18,177 nucleotides of DNA from Flavobacteriales bacterium (GTDB lineage: Bacteria > Bacteroidota > Bacteroidia > Flavobacteriales_D > Parvicellaceae): positions 1 through 18,177 of the forward strand of contig JACJZN010000014.1 of the NCBI GenBank assembly GCA_020635565.1, written 5' to 3'. The position numbers were made by a program, and so were the translations under genes. Below the pieces are notes generated by a model. The model did no database searches. It saw only the letters and a list, made by a program, of their open reading frames with translations, and had not been told where the DNA came from. Shown piece by piece: positions 1 to 7,487 of the stretch. The number at the start of each line of letters is the position of its first letter. Within the stretch, counting starts at the first letter, position 1.

Positions 1-201
1 ATGGCTCATGGTTTTGTTAGTTTGGAAGATGACACTATATTCTCTTACAAATGTACAAATTACTACAATCCTTTATCTGAAGGCTGTATTATGTGGAACG
101 ATAAAACTCTTAATATAGACTGGAAAATTGATAATCCAGTAATTTCTGAGAAGGATAAGAGTGGTCAGATTTTTACAAGTTTTGTTTCACCATTTTTATA
201 A
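1..201 (+). CDS. rmlC: dTDP-4-dehydrorhamnose 3,5-epimerase (RmlC/RfbC family), C-terminal fragment
   Basis: This is the last ~66 residues of an RmlC-type cupin epimerase; the 5' part lies outside the window, so the ATG at position 1 is an internal codon (the family reads FAHGF where this protein has MAHGF). The enzyme epimerises C3 and C5 of dTDP-4-keto-6-deoxyglucose in the cytoplasm, on the way to dTDP-rhamnose or related sugars for surface polysaccharide. Visible family features are AHGF near the start, YKCTNYYNP with the conserved tyrosine region, EGCIMWND, the LNIDW motif and the terminal ISEKD. Family members are about 180 residues, so roughly one third is present. The gene ends 5 nt before a WecA-like transferase, which fits the end of a polysaccharide gene cluster. 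A paralogous dTDP-sugar 3-epimerase or 5-epimerase cannot be excluded from this fragment. Confidence 0.85.
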   Translation: MAHGFVSLEDDTIFSYKCTNYYNPLSEGCIMWNDKTLNIDWKIDNPVISEKDKSGQIFTSFVSPFL

Positions 202-206
202 CTTTA

Positions 207-1286
207 TTGGAAACTTCGCAATATATATTTGTCGTTTATGCGTCTTTCTTTGTGTCTATAGTATTCTTCTCACTTTTTATTAATACTATTTTCTTAAAGT
301 TTGCCACAACATTAGGAATTCGAGATAAAGAAGCGCCTATTATTAGATGGAGTAGTGTTTCTAAGCCTGCTCTCGGAGGGATTTCATTTTATATAGCATT
401 TTTATTATCTACTGCGTCATTCTCTGTTTTTTTTGAACCGGAATTGATTTTTAAGCATGCTGGAACCTTGGGGCTATTGGGATCTACCGCATTGGCATTT
501 TTAATGGGATTGGCTGATGATGCATATGACACAAAACCACTTCTGAAGTTTGGTGTCCAGATTTTATGCGGAATAATTCTAATTTCAACAGGTACTGTTA
601 TTAACCTGGTTGACAATGATTGGATCGATTATGCCTTGACTATTCTTTGGGTTATTGGAATAATGAATTCTATAAATATGTTGGACAATATGGACGGGAT
701 TACAACCTCTGTTTCATTGGCAATAATTGTGATTTGTTTGATTTCCTTATCGTTTCAGGGTGGATTTGCTACTTTCGACTATATGGTAATGTTAGGAATT
801 TGTGCAGCTTTGATTGGATTCTTATTTTTCAATTGGCATCCGTCAAAGATGTTTATGGGGGATACTGGTAGCCAATTCATTGGAATGTTCTTAGCTTATA
901 TCGGGATCAAGTATTTGTGGAATGGTACTTTGCATTCAGGATCTAACGAATTGACCCAGCAGGTTGTTCAGGTTCTAATAGCTTTCATTATTCCTATTGT
1001 TGATACAACTTCAGTAGTAATTAATAGAGTTAGTAGAGGGCAATCGCCTTTCGTAGGAGGTAAGGATCATACAACACATCATTTATCTTATTTAGGACTA
1101 ACCGATAGCCAGGTAGGATTTACATTTTTAGGTTTGAGTGTATTGTCTATGCTGATATCTGTTGGTATATACAGATTCATTGACGTGTGGTTGTGGTATC
1201 ATAATGTTATCTTTATTACTTACTTTCTATTAGTTTTTGTTACTTTGTTCTTTATTACACAGAAGAATAAAGACAAAAGAAAGTAA
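207..1286 (+). CDS. WecA/TagO/MraY-family polyprenyl-phosphate sugar-1-phosphate transferase
   Basis: A 359-residue polytopic membrane protein of the glycosyltransferase 4 (WecA/TagO/Rfe) family. Such enzymes move a sugar-1-phosphate, usually GlcNAc-1-P from UDP-GlcNAc, onto undecaprenyl phosphate at the inner membrane, the first step of O-antigen, capsule or teichoic-type polymers. Motifs in order: substrate-loop start with KPALGG (~53-58), Mg-binding LADDAYD (102-108), NMLDNMDG (157-164), FNWHPSKMFMGDTGS (208-222), and the cytoplasmic His loop DHTTHH (287-292). Hydrophobic helices run through the whole length, as expected for ~11 segments. The start is TTG; the first in-frame ATG lies after the DDxxD motif, so no useful ATG exists. 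It begins 5 nt after the rmlC stop, which supports a role in rhamnose-containing surface polysaccharide (inference). The exact sugar substrate cannot be read from the sequence. Confidence 0.92.
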   Translation: METSQYIFVVYASFFVSIVFFSLFINTIFLKFATTLGIRDKEAPIIRWSSVSKPALGGISFYIAFLLSTASFSVFFEPELIFKHAGTLGLLGSTALAFLMGLADDAYDTKPLLKFGVQILCGIILISTGTVINLVDNDWIDYALTILWVIGIMNSINMLDNMDGITTSVSLAIIVICLISLSFQGGFATFDYMVMLGICAALIGFLFFNWHPSKMFMGDTGSQFIGMFLAYIGIKYLWNGTLHSGSNELTQQVVQVLIAFIIPIVDTTSVVINRVSRGQSPFVGGKDHTTHHLSYLGLTDSQVGFTFLGLSVLSMLISVGIYRFIDVWLWYHNVIFITYFLLVFVTLFFITQKNKDKRK

Positions 1287-1287
1287 A

Positions 1288-2277
1288 GTGAATCGTAGAT
1301 CGATCTATATCATATTTGGGTTTTTATTGGGAGTTACATTGGTAACTTGCATTAGTGTTGCCGGAGATAATTCTGGAGGAAATGAAGATGTTCAGATTGG
1401 AGAAACGGTTACTTCAGAAAAGACACTTGGGAATTTATTAGATGATTACAAAGTTTATGCAATGCCTCTGCCGCAAAAATTGGACTTTAGTAATGAACCC
1501 GTTCCTTTAAATAATCTTTTGGTTCAGGAATCACTAGATAAGGAAATTCATACAAATGTATATTGGCACTCTAACACCTTCTTTTATCTAAAGCGGGCTG
1601 CTCGTTATTTTCCAATCATAGAACCAATCCTAAAAGAAAATGGTGTGCCAGACGATTTCAAATACTTGGCGGTAATTGAATCTGGGTTAATCAATGCGAC
1701 TTCCCCAAGTGGAGCTAAAGGATTTTGGCAATTCATGTCAAAGACGGCTACAGGTTACGATTTGGAGATCTCTGAAGATGTAGATGAAAGAAATCATTTG
1801 GTGAAATCGACTTTAGCGGCTTGTGAGTATTTAAAAGAAGGATATAAGAAGTTTGGTAGCTGGACTTTAGCCGCTGCTTCATATAATATGGGTAAGGCAG
1901 GTTTGGAAAGCCAGCTGATAAAGCAACAAGTCTCTAATTATTATGATGTATTACTTAATGCTGAGACAGCTCGATATGTTTACAGGATTTTAGCGGTAAA
2001 GTGTATTTTTGAATCTCCTCAGAGTTACGGATTTAATTTTACTTCAGATGATCTTTATCAACCTTTTAAAACAAAGGTGATTTCAGTGGATTCTACTATT
2101 GTTGATCTGGTTGAATTTGCCAAAATGAATCAAACTAATTACAAGACTTTGAAAGTTTTGAATCCATGGTTGATCAACGATAAGTTAGAGGTTAAAAATG
2201 GAGTAGTTTACCAGATAGAAATACCTGAAAAAGGTACGGGATTGGATGTGGTTTCTATGGATGCTTATAATAAGTGA
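1288..2277 (+). CDS. Exported lytic transglycosylase, SLT/MltD-like
   Basis: A 329-residue protein with an N-terminal signal segment (NRR then a hydrophobic stretch through residue ~25). A cysteine at 21 (LVTC) could be a lipidation site, but the box is weak. The SLT domain carries the catalytic glutamate in LAVIESG (Glu131, codon 1678-1680), followed by SPSGAKGFWQFM and ALTASYNxG-like AAASYNMG, the standard signatures of family 1 lytic transglycosylases. The enzyme cleaves MurNAc-GlcNAc bonds with 1,6-anhydro product formation in the periplasm. The C-terminal ~60 residues (SVDSTIVDLVEFAKM...YQIEIP) resemble a degenerate LysM wall-binding module. I chose GTG at 1288 because it starts directly before the signal peptide and 1 nt after the wecA-like stop; a TTG at 1237 in the same frame would overlap the upstream gene and add a charged, non-signal leader. 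Probably translationally coupled to its upstream neighbour. Confidence 0.88.
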   Translation: MNRRSIYIIFGFLLGVTLVTCISVAGDNSGGNEDVQIGETVTSEKTLGNLLDDYKVYAMPLPQKLDFSNEPVPLNNLLVQESLDKEIHTNVYWHSNTFFYLKRAARYFPIIEPILKENGVPDDFKYLAVIESGLINATSPSGAKGFWQFMSKTATGYDLEISEDVDERNHLVKSTLAACEYLKEGYKKFGSWTLAAASYNMGKAGLESQLIKQQVSNYYDVLLNAETARYVYRILAVKCIFESPQSYGFNFTSDDLYQPFKTKVISVDSTIVDLVEFAKMNQTNYKTLKVLNPWLINDKLEVKNGVVYQIEIPEKGTGLDVVSMDAYNK

Positions 2278-2280
2278 TAG

Positions 2281-5103
2281 TTGGAATTAGAGGGAGGTAA
2301 TATAGAAGTTTACGGTGCCAGATCTCATAACCTGAAGAATATTGATGTCATTATTCCAAGAAATCAACTGGTTGTAATTACAGGATTAAGCGGAAGTGGT
2401 AAATCATCATTAGCGTTTGATACTATTTTTGCGGAAGGACAGAGAAGGTACATTGAAACATTTTCGGCATATGCTCGCCAATTTTTAGGAGGATTATCTC
2501 GCCCTGATGTGGATAAGATCACTGGATTATCACCGGTCATTGCGATAGAGCAAAAGACAGTTAGCAAGAATCCTAGAAGTACGGTTGGGACGATTACAGA
2601 AATCTATGATTTTCTTAGATTACTTTACGCAAGGGTGGGTGAAGCTTTTTCTCCAGAAACAGGCGAAAAAATGATCAAATATTCTGAAAAGGAGATTTTG
2701 GAATTGATTAATTCGACCTATAGCGGGAAGAGAATAATTGTTTTGGCTCCACTGGTTAAAGCTAGAAAAGGTCATTACAAGGAACTCTTTGAAAAATCAA
2801 GAAAGCAAGGGTTTTTAAAGGTTAGGGTAGACGGAGAATTGAAGGATATTATTCCTTTGATGAAAGTAGATCGTTATAAGACGCATGATATAGAAATTGT
2901 GATCGATAAGATCCAAGTTGATGATAACTCAAAAAGTCGATTGACCAAGGCAATTGAATTAGCTTTAAAGAAGGGCAAAGGAGAGTTGTTAATCTTGGAT
3001 TATGATATTAATGCCGTTAAACATTATTCTAGGTCATTGATGTGTCCTACAACAGGTTTTTCACTTCCTGAACCTGAACCAAATGTTTTTTCGTTTAATT
3101 CGCCACATGGAGCTTGTAGCAATTGTAATGGGTTGGGCGTGGTTAGTGAAGTTGATATGTCCAAGATCATCCCAGATGACGGATTATCTGTAAAAAAGGG
3201 AGGTATTGCACCTCTAGGAAAATTCAGTACGAATTGGATCTTCAAACAAGTAGAAGTCATTTTAAAAAGTGGAGATTGCACGTTAGATACGAAAATTTCA
3301 GACATACCTAAGGAGATACTCCATAAGATCCTTTATGGTACGGATGAGATAATTAAAGTCTTAGGAAACTCAGGAATACATGAAGTAGTTTCAACCTTTG
3401 AAGGTGTTATTGATTTTGTAATGAGGCAAATGGATGACGATACATCCAAAAGTATTCAAAGGTGGGCAGAAGGATTTACAAATGTGATCAATTGTCCGTC
3501 TTGTTCGGGAAGTAGACTAAAATCTGATTCTTTGATGTTCAAGATCAACGGTAAGGATATAGGCGAAGTTTCTTCGATGGATTTGTTGGACCTTAAAGCT
3601 TGGGTGGATCTGAGTGAAAGTACGTTCAACGATTCTCAAAAAGTAATAGCGAAAGAGGTTGTTAAGGAGATCAAGGCAAGAATAGACTTTTTGCTCGAGG
3701 TTGGATTGGGATATCTTAACCTTAATTTGGGAGCGAAAACATTATCTGGCGGTGAGGCACAGCGCATTAGGTTGGCAACTCAAATCGGTTCTGAGCTTAC
3801 TGGTGTACTTTATATATTGGATGAGCCTTCAATTGGTTTACATCAGAGAGATAATGATCGTTTGATTAGTTCGTTGAAGAATCTTAGAGATATAGGTAAT
3901 TCGGTCATTGTTGTAGAACATGATAGGGATATTATGATGAGTGCTGATCATGTAATTGATATTGGTCCTGGGGCAGGAATTAACGGAGGAAGAGTGGTTT
4001 CTCAAGGTGATCCAAAAGCATTAGTTGCAACTCATAGTTCTACGGCTCAGTACATAACTGGAGAGGCAAAAATTGAAGTTCCAAAAGAAAGAAGAAAGGG
4101 AAGTGGTAAGATTTTGAGTTTGAAGGGTGCGACAGGTCACAACTTAAGGAACGTAGATGCAGAATTTCCATTAGGTAAATTTATTTGTGTCACCGGAGTT
4201 TCAGGAAGTGGAAAGTCATCTTTGGTTAATGAAACGCTCTATCCAATTTTAAGTCAGCATTTTTATAGAAGTTTGAAAAAACCTCTGCCATTTAAAGAGA
4301 TCAAAGGACTTGAAAATCTTGACAAAGTGATTGAAATTGATCAGTCTCCAATTGGTCGTACGCCTAGATCAAACCCGGCTACATATACTGGTGTTTTTTC
4401 TGACATTAGAGATATTTTCACCAATTTGCCTGAATCAAAGATAAGAGGTTATAAAAAAGGTAGATTCTCGTTTAATGTTAAAGGAGGAAGGTGTGAAGAG
4501 TGCAAAGGAGGTGGATTGAAATTGATCGAAATGAATTTCTTGCCAGACGTTTATGTTCCGTGTGATGCCTGCCATGGACAGAGATATAACAGGGAAACAT
4601 TGGAAGTTAGGTTTAAAGGGAAGTCCATAAATGATATTTTGGAAATGCCGATTAGTGAGGCATGTGAGTTTTTCAGACCAATACCTAGAATTTTTCAGAA
4701 GTTGATCACACTAGAACAAGTAGGTCTGGGATATATAAAGCTTGGGCAGCCAAGTACTACTTTGTCTGGTGGAGAAGCTCAAAGAACAAAACTGGCAACA
4801 GAACTATCAAAAACTGAAACTGGTAATACATTCTATATATTGGATGAACCAACTACCGGACTGCATTTTGATGATATTAAAATGCTTCTGGAAGTTCTAA
4901 ATAGATTGGTCGATAACGGTAATACAGTTCTTGTGATCGAACATAATCTGGATATTATTAAGGTCGCGGATCATATCATTGATGTTGGTTTAGAGGGAGG
5001 AAAAGGAGGAGGAGAAATCCAATTTTACGGAACTCCGGAAGAATTGGTCAAGAAAAATGTAGGGTATACCGCCAAATATTTGAAGGAAGAATTACTTCGT
5101 TAA
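2281..5103 (+). CDS. uvrA: Excinuclease ABC subunit A
   Basis: UvrA, the damage-recognition ATPase of nucleotide excision repair, which dimerises, loads UvrB on distorted DNA and leaves. The 940 residues equal the usual length. Two ABC ATPase modules are complete: Walker A at 35-43 (GLSGSGKSS) and 639-647 (GVSGSGKSS), signatures LSGGEAQR at 488-495 and 828-835, Walker B LDEP at 513-516 and 854-857. The DNA-binding zinc module is intact (Cys738, 741, 761, 764; Cx2C-x19-Cx2C). The module that in E. coli uses Cys253/256/277/280 has Cys255, Thr258, Cys279, Cys282, so one ligand is replaced, and no Cx2C is seen after the first P-loop domain where some UvrA proteins carry an extra zinc site. The start is TTG; a stop lies in frame immediately upstream (2278-2280), so no longer start is possible. 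It follows the transglycosylase by 3 nt. Confidence 0.98.
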   Translation: MELEGGNIEVYGARSHNLKNIDVIIPRNQLVVITGLSGSGKSSLAFDTIFAEGQRRYIETFSAYARQFLGGLSRPDVDKITGLSPVIAIEQKTVSKNPRSTVGTITEIYDFLRLLYARVGEAFSPETGEKMIKYSEKEILELINSTYSGKRIIVLAPLVKARKGHYKELFEKSRKQGFLKVRVDGELKDIIPLMKVDRYKTHDIEIVIDKIQVDDNSKSRLTKAIELALKKGKGELLILDYDINAVKHYSRSLMCPTTGFSLPEPEPNVFSFNSPHGACSNCNGLGVVSEVDMSKIIPDDGLSVKKGGIAPLGKFSTNWIFKQVEVILKSGDCTLDTKISDIPKEILHKILYGTDEIIKVLGNSGIHEVVSTFEGVIDFVMRQMDDDTSKSIQRWAEGFTNVINCPSCSGSRLKSDSLMFKINGKDIGEVSSMDLLDLKAWVDLSESTFNDSQKVIAKEVVKEIKARIDFLLEVGLGYLNLNLGAKTLSGGEAQRIRLATQIGSELTGVLYILDEPSIGLHQRDNDRLISSLKNLRDIGNSVIVVEHDRDIMMSADHVIDIGPGAGINGGRVVSQGDPKALVATHSSTAQYITGEAKIEVPKERRKGSGKILSLKGATGHNLRNVDAEFPLGKFICVTGVSGSGKSSLVNETLYPILSQHFYRSLKKPLPFKEIKGLENLDKVIEIDQSPIGRTPRSNPATYTGVFSDIRDIFTNLPESKIRGYKKGRFSFNVKGGRCEECKGGGLKLIEMNFLPDVYVPCDACHGQRYNRETLEVRFKGKSINDILEMPISEACEFFRPIPRIFQKLITLEQVGLGYIKLGQPSTTLSGGEAQRTKLATELSKTETGNTFYILDEPTTGLHFDDIKMLLEVLNRLVDNGNTVLVIEHNLDIIKVADHIIDVGLEGGKGGGEIQFYGTPEELVKKNVGYTAKYLKEELLR

Positions 5104-5197
5104 TCAAAAAACGGTTTTAAACATAATTGCGAAGTCCTAAATAAAATTAACTTCGTGAAACTGATATTGAATTATTTAAAAGAAATTATATAAAATT

Positions 5198-5908
5198 ATG
5201 GAAGAGGAAAGAGATAGAATTAAAGAGGCATTTCAACACAAAGATTGGAATCAAATTAAGACAAATGATAGCTGGGCTGTATTTAAGATTATGTCTGAGT
5301 TCGTTGAAGGTTATGAAAGGTTATCGAAGATTGGGCCATGTGTGTCAATTTTTGGATCAGCCAGAACAAAGCCAGAGCATCATTACTATAAATTGGCAGA
5401 GGAGATAGCTTTTAAGCTCACTCAAAATGGGTACGGAGTGATTACAGGAGGAGGACCTGGAATCATGGAGGCAGGTAATAAAGGAGCCGCTAAAGGAAAA
5501 GGTATTAGTGTTGGTTTAAATATTGAGTTACCATTTGAGCAACATTATAACCCGTATATCGATAGTGATAAAATGCTAAATTTTGATTATTTCTTTGTTA
5601 GAAAGGTGATGTTCGTAAAGTATGCGCAGGGATTTATAGTGCTACCTGGAGGTTTTGGAACATTAGATGAACTGTTTGAAGCTATTACTTTAATTCAAAC
5701 AACTAAAACAGGAAAATTCCCTGTAATTTTAGTTGGAAAGTCTTTCTGGCAAGGTTTAATTGATTGGGTAAGAGATACTGTGTTGGGTGTAGAGAATAAC
5801 ATTAGCGCTGGAGACATGGATCTACTTAAAGTGGTTGATACGGCTGATGAGGCTGTAGCTGAGATCAATAATTTCTATAAGAAGTATCTCCTTACTCCAA
5901 ACTTCTAA
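5198..5908 (+). CDS. LOG-family protein (TIGR00730-type Rossmann fold nucleotide phosphoribohydrolase)
   Basis: A 236-residue soluble protein with the two defining LOG motifs: GGGPGIMEA (84-92) and PGGFGTLDE (150-158), the latter holding the catalytic glutamate region of the old 'lysine decarboxylase-like' group. It also shows VSIFGSARTKP (49-59), typical of bacterial members. Characterised relatives hydrolyse nucleoside 5'-monophosphates, including cytokinin ribotides, to free base and ribose 5-phosphate; the physiological role in non-plant-associated bacteria is unclear. An N-terminal ~45-residue helical extension precedes the Rossmann core, as in the longer subgroup. ATG at 5198 is the only sensible start. 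It is separated from uvrA by 94 nt, so it may have its own promoter, although I see no clear one. This is the last intact gene before the frame-damaged segment. Confidence 0.9.
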   Translation: MEEERDRIKEAFQHKDWNQIKTNDSWAVFKIMSEFVEGYERLSKIGPCVSIFGSARTKPEHHYYKLAEEIAFKLTQNGYGVITGGGPGIMEAGNKGAAKGKGISVGLNIELPFEQHYNPYIDSDKMLNFDYFFVRKVMFVKYAQGFIVLPGGFGTLDELFEAITLIQTTKTGKFPVILVGKSFWQGLIDWVRDTVLGVENNISAGDMDLLKVVDTADEAVAEINNFYKKYLLTPNF

Positions 5909-6048
5909 ACTAAAATTGTTGAAAACCTTTTTTTATAGAGAGAAAAATCTTAAATTTGCTTGTTGAGGGGGGTAAAAAACTCTTCTAAACATCATTTTCT
6001 TTCTACGAATAAGAAGTTTGAAAAGTGTTAAAAACTAAACTACTAACG

Positions 6049-7366
6049 ATGAAAAAAGGGCTTATTATTTTAGCTTTGTTAATTGCTTTGCAAAGGTATT
6101 GTCAGTATCAGAAGATGAGTTGCCTGATGTACTTACGCCGATTGGTGCTGGAGTTGGATTTACTTCATTTCTTTTGAGATTTGCGTTTGAATCAAATGTC
6201 TCAAAATTCTCCAATATTAGACCCATATACGTTTAATTTAGAAAGGAGATTCTCGGTCAGATTGCAGGGGTTCAATTGAAGGTTTATATGGTAAATTAGC
6301 TCAAAACGAAAGCAAAGTAAGGGGTTATTGAACATAATAGGAATTTTGAGTCATCTTTATTGCAGATTGGGGCTAATTTCGTTTTTCACTTTGATACGAT
6401 GTTAGATTCACAAACAATCACCGTTTTCACCTTTATATCAGTGCCGGTTTCCATTTCCTTAAGTTTTGACCTCCTTTATGGTGATTTAAAAAGATTGCAA
6501 AATTAGTGTTGATTACAAATATTGGATAACGGAAACGATTTGGAATGTAAACCAAGGTGATACCGTTGAGGTAAGAAAACTCAACTTTATCGTGACTATA
6601 ATTACGAAACCTGACTGAAGGATTCGGTTGTTAATTATAAGAGAAGTACTTTTCGCTGTTCCGTTAACTTTTGGATTAAAATGGAAGTCTGCTAACAAGT
6701 GAACAGGGAAGGATTTTACATACTTATAATATCACATTCAGATTGATCGATAATGTAAGTGATAATTGAAGAATGACAAATACTTGTATGGAGTGCGGTT
6801 CTCTCTCTTCAATACGTGATCAAAAGAAGGATCATACTTATGATGATGTAGATTTCGAGAGATAGAAAAGTCTGATAAAGATGGTGATGGAATACTAGAT
6901 ATCGAAGATTTCTGTCAAAATACTCCACAGGGAATTGAGAGGTTGATGGTAAAGGATGTCCTTTGATCAAGATAAAGATGGAGTTCAGATTATAAAAGAT
7001 AAGGAGCTAAATTCAAAAAACCAGGAGTAGTAGTTGATGAAGAAGGTCGCGAATTGACTGATGAATTATTAGCTGAAAGAATTAAGCGTAAAAGGAGAAA
7101 TTAATGAAGAAAAGAAAACAGTCTTTTCTGAAGATGCTTCTCAACGCAAATTAGATGATTTCAATCAAATTGAAAAGAACTCTAATGGAAAAATGCTGGA
7201 GGGTCTAATATCTTCTCAATCTTCAGGAGGCTGACTTAGATGGAAATGGTATTATATCTTCAAAAAGAGATCTTCAAAGCAATAGATGGTTTCTTTGATG
7301 GATCGAACAATTTTGTTGGTAAAGTTATTATACGATCTTGATAGATTATTTCCCTTTGAACAATAA
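6049..7366 (+). pseudogene. Thrombospondin type 3 repeat / EF-hand outer-membrane protein, frame broken many times
   Basis: The start ATG at 6049 opens a clear signal peptide (MKKGLIILALLIAL), after which the frame breaks repeatedly. Joined across frames, the N-terminal part reads like an OmpA-type beta-barrel (TPIGAGVGFTSF near 6135, later ISAGFHFLKF near 6436). A thrombospondin type 3 calcium-binding repeat follows at 6874-6985: DKDGDGILDIEDFCQNTP, then VDGKGCP and DQDKDG. The C-terminal segment at 7233-7310 holds an EF-hand-like loop (DLDGNGIIS) followed, after one indel, by IFKAIDGFFDG. The end is taken as the TAA after FEQ. No OmpA peptidoglycan-binding domain is visible. Likely role: an outer-membrane or surface calcium-binding protein; the exact function is unknown. 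It is the first of three envelope-type genes in a row. The breaks look technical; coordinates are approximate. Confidence 0.6.
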
Positions 7367-7388
7367 TATTGTTTAATAAAGAAAAAAA

Positions 7389-7422
7389 ATATGAGCCTTG
7401 ACTCATATGTCGGCTTTCTTTT
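7389..7422 (+). terminator. Possible intrinsic terminator after the thrombospondin-type-3 gene
   Basis: A perfect 7-bp inverted repeat ATATGAG / CTCATAT with a 6-nt loop (7389-7408) is followed, after GTCGGC, by a T-rich run TTTCTTTT (7415-7422) and preceded by an A-run. The 3' arm continues with GTCGGCTTTC, whose partner GAAAGCCGAC is missing from the 5' arm, where only As are seen. If the 5' arm lost about six bases by sequencing error, the hairpin would be a long GC-containing terminator. As written it is weak. It sits 23 nt after the proposed stop codon and 66 nt before the next start. Confidence 0.45.
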
Positions 7423-7487
7423 ACGTAATTGTCTTGTATAGAAATTAATAAATTGACATCTGTAATTTTAATAATTAAAATACTAAA

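Noticed and set aside
1237..1287. Longer TTG start for the lytic transglycosylase
   Set aside because: It would overlap the upstream coding region by 50 nt and place a charged 17-residue leader before the signal peptide; GTG 1288 fits better.
5130..5155. Inverted repeat CGAAGT / ACTTCG between uvrA and the LOG gene as a terminator
   Set aside because: Only 6 bp, a 14-nt AT-rich loop and no T-run afterwards.
5916..5958. Bacteroidota-type promoter with TAAATTTG at 5951 before the thrombospondin-type-3 gene
   Set aside because: The -7-like box matches, but the nearest upstream TTG (5919-5921) is 29 nt away instead of ~19-21, and base quality here is doubtful.
7434..7470. Promoter-like TTG / TAATTTTA before the WD40-caspase gene
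   Set aside because: The spacing is 26 nt and the -7 box is imperfect; AT-rich spacer makes chance matches likely.
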